Source: Phocoena phocoena
Lineage: Eukaryota; Chordata; Mammalia; Artiodactyla; Phocoenidae
DNA length: 64,000 bases
Reading direction: 5' to 3'
Assembly: GCF_963924675.1 (NCBI RefSeq)
Contig: NC_089223.1
Location: 5,344,881-5,408,880 of the forward strand
Shown: piece by piece, positions 59,850 to 64,000 of the stretch
Layout of the letters: each line of letters starts with the position of its first letter
Position numbering within the stretch: the first letter of the stretch is position 1
Translations under genes and position numbers: made by a program
Notes under the pieces: model-generated
Database searches by the model: none
Seen by the model: only the letters and a program-made list of their open reading frames with translations
Told to the model about the DNA's origin: nothing

Positions 59850-61450
59850 AGGCATTTTTAACTAATCTTCCCAGCATGAAATTTTAATGCCTCAGATATA
59901 CTGTATATCTAATTATAATTATATATATCTAATACATAATTACTGTATGTGTATCTGCTGTGTACAGAAAAAGAGTAAGAATTTTTCACTTTCTAAGAAC
60001 TAAGTTTTATCTCCTTGGAGACGATATAGCTCCCTTGATAACGCCTGATAAACAGGAATTGAAATATCGGAAATAGGTACTATTTCCTAGATTCTTTATC
60101 TATGTTGCAGTGAGCTATGCATATATTTCAAAGATTATAGCTCACTTGAGTGTCAGGATTCGGAAAATATTCCTTTCTTCCTGCGTACATTCTCTTTGCT
60201 TTCATCAGTAGGTTAGTGAGGAGATGATCTCTCTGGGCTTTCTGAGAGGTCACAGTTTCTGAAGTCACTAGACCTTGACCTTGGAGATCTTAGGTCATTC
60301 TACTCCATTTTCCTGTAACTGCTTACAGGAAGGGGAAGATTGGGTAAGGGTATTGAAGGAGGGGAAGAAATAGATGAAGATACTTAGATAATAGCACATT
60401 GTTTATTTCCCAGTAGCTCCTTAATGAAATTAGGCTCACGCAGAGGAAATAGTTCCCCATTTCCTCCTTTTTGTCCCCAAATCATCACTACATGTTGACA
60501 ATAACTTCTTTAGAACTCTCCATCTGTACCTCTCACATTCCAAGGTATTTCTGCTTGGGGCAGAAACAAGCTCTTCATTAAAACAGCTCCACGGGACAAG
60601 GTTTCAGTGTTGTCCTTCCATCTTCTTTTTGCCTAAGTAGAGACTTGACCTTGCAAGGGCTGAGAGAAGACAGCTAGAGGAAATCACTTCTCTCAAATAC
60701 AATTCAAGAACATGTCCTTCTTCTCCCTCCATTACCTCCTACCCTCATATGCCCCATCCCAATATAAAAGTCACAATTTACGCCATAGATGAAGTGCTTA
60801 AAATAATTTCATACTTAAAAAGTTTATACGCCCTGGCTAGATTATTCTAAAATGTTGGCCTACAATTGTTACTTATTCATTCTGAGAAAGGAGAAAAAGA
60901 AGTTGAAAGTATTCACTCTGTATTCATTAAAATTCCTTTATTTCTGCCGTCTAAAACATTTCAATTTGTCTAGGGAGAAAAAAATCCTCTTATTGTGAGG
61001 CTAATGTTTGTTTACAGTATTTTCCTATGAGTGAGTGAAGAAGGGAAGTAACATTTAGGGACCCAGAGAAAGAACACAGGTGTAACGAGGGGACGATGAC
61101 ATAATGACCGACCTCACAGAGCCGAGAAAAACCTGCCACAGCTTGCTGTGTGACAACAGCGAGATCCACTGTTAGAGGGAGAGAGCTTCTCCATGGGGAG
61201 TGGAAACCTGACATCAGTTGACACAGAAAGCTGTTGGCCGGGATCACTCACACACGCGACCTGTTTAGAAGTCACCGCCAGCCTCCGTGAGCGAGTGGCA
61301 GGCTCTTAACTGTAACAGGAACTTGCACGGTGAGTGCAAGTTTGGACTCTTCTTTCCCTCCTCTGGAAACCTAAGGTCAAGGAAAAGTGGTGTAGATGTG
61401 TCTCAACACACTGCTGCAGATTTCAAGCTGAATTTTAGTTTTGCTTTTGG
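59850..61450. other. Unique DNA, no gene seen
   Basis: AT-rich with short pyrimidine stretches. The 85-codon minus frame at 60990-61247 has no recognisable product. Confidence 0.5.
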
Positions 61451-61824
61451 TTTTTTCTCTTTTTTTTAATATTTATTTTATTGAAGTATAGTTGATTTAC
61501 AACATTGCGTTAATTTCTGCTGTACAGCAAAGTGACTCAGTTATATATATATAGTTCCCTGTGCTCTACAGTAGGACCCTGTTGTTCATCCATTCTATAT
61601 ATAATAGTTTGCACCTGCAAATCCCAAACTCCTCATTCATCTCTCGCTTACCCTCCCCACCTCTGCCTTGGCAACCACCAGTCTGTTCTCTCTGCTGTGA
61701 GTCTGTTTCTGTTTCATAGACAAGTTCCTTTGTGTCATACTCTGGAGATGACCATACTAAGTGAAGTAAGTCAGAAACAGACAAATACCATATGATATCA
61801 CATATATGTGTTTTTTTCTCTTTT
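61451..61824 (-). mobile_element. 5'-inverted (twin-primed) L1 3' end
   Basis: 61464-61745 is antisense L1 3' UTR of the older cetartiodactyl type ('ttgaagtatagttgatttacaac', 'gttccctgtgctctacagtagg', 'cctttgtgtcatac'). 61750-61811 is L1 ORF2-end text in the opposite, sense orientation ('ctaagtgaagtaagtcagaaacagac'). The pair is flanked by TSD TTTTTTCTCTTTT (61451-61463 and 61812-61824). Confidence 0.92.
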
Positions 61825-62206
61825 GTTTCCATCAAGTTAAACTCTAGTACGGGTATTTTTGAACCCACCACTGATGAGCTCTAACCACTTTATAACACAG
61901 ATATTTATATTTGTGGTCCCAGGGATCAGGAACCATAATCTCTGATTTAGTTGTATTTAGAAAATGGATTAAAGGCCTGGATGAAAACTGATAGAGCTGC
62001 CTGAGTTTGCTTCTCCCTTTTACAATAACTATAATAACTAATTAAGCCCAGGAATTACTCTTCAAAGGCTCCTCAGAAAATACTTTATCTAAGTGGATGT
62101 GGCAAAAATCTCTCCTTTCTGCATGTGACTCTAGCCATTGCATATCTACCCTTTGCTGCTTTTCCCAGTGACAGGGGTAGGATATATTCTTCTAGATAAA
62201 AAGCTG
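61825..62206. other. Unique DNA
   Basis: No recognisable element. Confidence 0.5.
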
Positions 62207-62370
62207 AAAGACTGACAGGCTCCGGACGCACAGGCTCAGCGGCCACGGCTCACGGGCCCAGCCGCTCCGCGGCATGTGGGATCTTCCCGGATCGGGGCAC
62301 GAACCTGTGTCCCCTGCATCGGCAGGCGGACTCCCAACCACTGCGCCACCAGGGAAGCTCAAAAGACTGA
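62207..62370 (-). mobile_element. CHR SINE lacking its 3' part, with short direct repeats
   Basis: 146-bp insert 62216-62361 contains the SINE head and middle ('ccgctccgcggcatgtgggatc', 'cgaacctgtgtcccctgcatcgg') but stops before the 3' region and has no poly-A. It is flanked by AAAGACTGA at 62207-62215 and 62362-62370. Confidence 0.88.
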
Positions 62371-62579
62371 TCTGATGTTACACAAATAGATGAGTATCCT
62401 TGTCAGCAGCTCTATGCAGGAGGCCCCTCGGTCTTGTCACTAACCTTAAACCAGGCACCCCATGCTCTACTCATTCCAGCCCTAGCACACCTTTCAAATC
62501 TTTTGATCACCCAATACCTTGCCTAAACTGTTGGTCCTTTCCATGGATCAAAGAAGTAGAAATGAAGAATAAGTAATTA
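62371..62579. other. Unclassified DNA
   Basis: May be part of the possible LTR that follows. Confidence 0.4.
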
Positions 62580-62935
62580 ACAGATCTCTTCCCTAGCTTC
62601 CCCTTCAGTAATCTCATGAACAAGCTGTGTGAACAAGAGATCATCTAAAGAAATATCGCAAGGGGTTGACAAGCCTGCACACAGTGAGGGATGGTGAGGA
62701 CTCTGACCCGCATCTCAATGATTAACTGAAATGACTTCCCTGCTCCCCCTTAAAAGCTTTCATGGCCAAGCAGAACCTTCAGAGATGGTTACTGCGGACA
62801 CCGAGTCCACCTTCTCCCCAGATGGTCAGTATTCTGATTAAAAGCAACCTTCCTTTCTACAAACATTTCTCTCTCTCTCGTATTGATTTTCGAGAGGCCA
62901 GCAGCTGGACCTGAGTTCGGTAACATCCTACTCAA
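62580..62935 (+). mobile_element. Possible LTR
   Basis: The 3' part ('ctgattaaaagcaaccttcctttctac', 'ctctctctcgtattgattttcgagaggcc', 'ctgagttcggtaaca') has the poly-A-signal-like and CA-ending layout of a gammaretrovirus-type LTR. The 5' boundary is a guess and no TSD was found. Confidence 0.4.
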
Positions 62936-64000
62936 TGGAGGCAGGAATGGTTATTGGCGGAAAGGGAGGGAGAAGAGTTAATCCCTTTGGTCTTGTCATC
63001 AACCCATGTGGAGTATTTAAATCCAGAGAACTACTCCTAGCAAACTGGAAATTAGGTTACTTCTCTACTTTAACCACCACCCTCCCACCCCCATCCCTGA
63101 GCATAAAGTAAAATTTACAGTCCTTATTGATTTTCCATTCGCTTTGTTTTGAAGCAGGTATCTGAGACTTGAGCAACTGCAAGGACGGAGTTGTCACCAC
63201 TGAGAGAGCAGACACTTCTGGTGGAGCAACTGTGGAGTGACAGCTTAGAACTGAGTGGTGGACATGTTGAGGTGTGGATTAGTCATCGGAGTGAAACATC
63301 AGGTGGTCTGTGGAGTTCCAACTCTGAGCAAGGTCTGGGGTAGAGATGAGTGTAATTGGAAAACAGAAGTGCACCAAGCACAGAGCCCTGTGACCGTGCT
63401 CCCTAAGAGGCAGAGCAAACCAGGAAAGGAGACTGACAGCAATGCCCCTCACGGCACATCTCCAGGGACCTGGGCATATTTTTGTTTAAGTAAATAGTGC
63501 CACTTAGACCTGTGGCTGGTCTGAGAAAGTGTGACCAGTAAGGTAGAAAAACAAGAGAGCTTGACATCCTAGAAGCCAAGCGGAAAAAGTTTCAAAGAGT
63601 AGAAAAGTATCAGCCTTCGTGAAAATAGTGAAGTATGACGAAGGCTGAGACCAGACCATCGTAGCTGGCATTGTAGGACGCACGGAATGACTGTGACAAG
63701 AGTGGTTCTCACCCATTAGTGGGAGCAAAATCCTGATTAGAATAAACTAAAGAGAGTTGGGAGAAGAGGAATTGGGGACTGGGATAATAGATCACTTTTA
63801 AAGTCATTTTTTTGCAAAAAAGAGCAGAGAAACAGGGCAGTAACTGGTGAATGGGCCAAAAGAATTGTTTTTTTTCTAATTATAGGATGGGACAAATAAT
63901 GGAAATTTTTCCAACAAGGAAAGATTGGTGATGTCAGGGGAGAGGAGAGAATTGCTAGAGTGATGTCTTTGAGTAAGCAAAAACAGTACACGAATGAAGT
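62936..64000. other. Unique DNA, no gene seen
   Basis: Frames at 63255-63497 (plus), 63504-63728 and 63737-63991 (minus) have no recognisable product or splice framing. No repeat is recognised. Confidence 0.5.

Overview
This window looks like a gene desert or long intron from a cetacean nuclear genome. The strongest clue is about a dozen copies of the CHR family of tRNA-Glu-derived SINEs (GGCTTCCCTGGTGGCGCAG head, GTGAGAGGCCCGCGTACCGC tail before poly-A), which is typical of whales and dolphins and their cetartiodactyl relatives. Young L1 copies share the cetartiodactyl 3' end (CTCCAATAAAGATGTTTAAA). I found no intact protein-coding gene, no rRNA or tRNA gene, no CRISPR array and no prokaryotic operon logic. 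Nearly every longer open frame is a piece of LINE-1 ORF1/ORF2 or a read-through of a SINE.

Layout. 1-7.3 kb: AT-rich unique DNA with an old L1 3' UTR, MIR/L2 relics and a 305-bp dispersed duplication flanked by a 19-bp target-site duplication (TSD). 7.4-13.3 kb: nested LINE block (old L1 with a SINE and a Tigger1 fragment, a younger truncated L1, then a decayed L1 of about 4.3 kb ending at a GGAAA microsatellite). 13.3-21.5 kb: mostly unclassified DNA with CHR SINEs and a Tigger2/MER28-like DNA transposon split by a SINE. 21.55-28.94 kb: an essentially full-length sense-strand L1 (CpG-rich 5' UTR, broken ORF1 and ORF2, a CHR SINE in the ORF2 tail, 3' UTR). 29-32 kb: the most repeat-poor stretch. 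32.1-36.1 kb: a SINE, a 3.3-kb antisense L1 and another SINE that reused the L1 target site. 36.3-37.8 kb: two related LTRs facing head to head. 38.8-50 kb: truncated L1s, SINEs and a Tigger1-derived element inside an antisense L1. 50-64 kb: MaLR-like LTRs, L2, more SINEs, a twin-primed L1, a SINE lacking its 3' half, and a possible LTR.

The elements do not form a pathway. They record successive mobilisation by L1 machinery: L1 supplies the nuclease and reverse transcriptase, and CHR SINEs are presumably its passengers. Several copies keep clear mechanistic scars: TSDs, 3' transductions, 5' inversion and target-site reuse. I see no convincing new biological system. The best leads are the 305-bp duplication with its TSD, the three SINEs carrying transduced tails, the inverted LTR pair, and one exon-like 26-codon segment near 54.05 kb.
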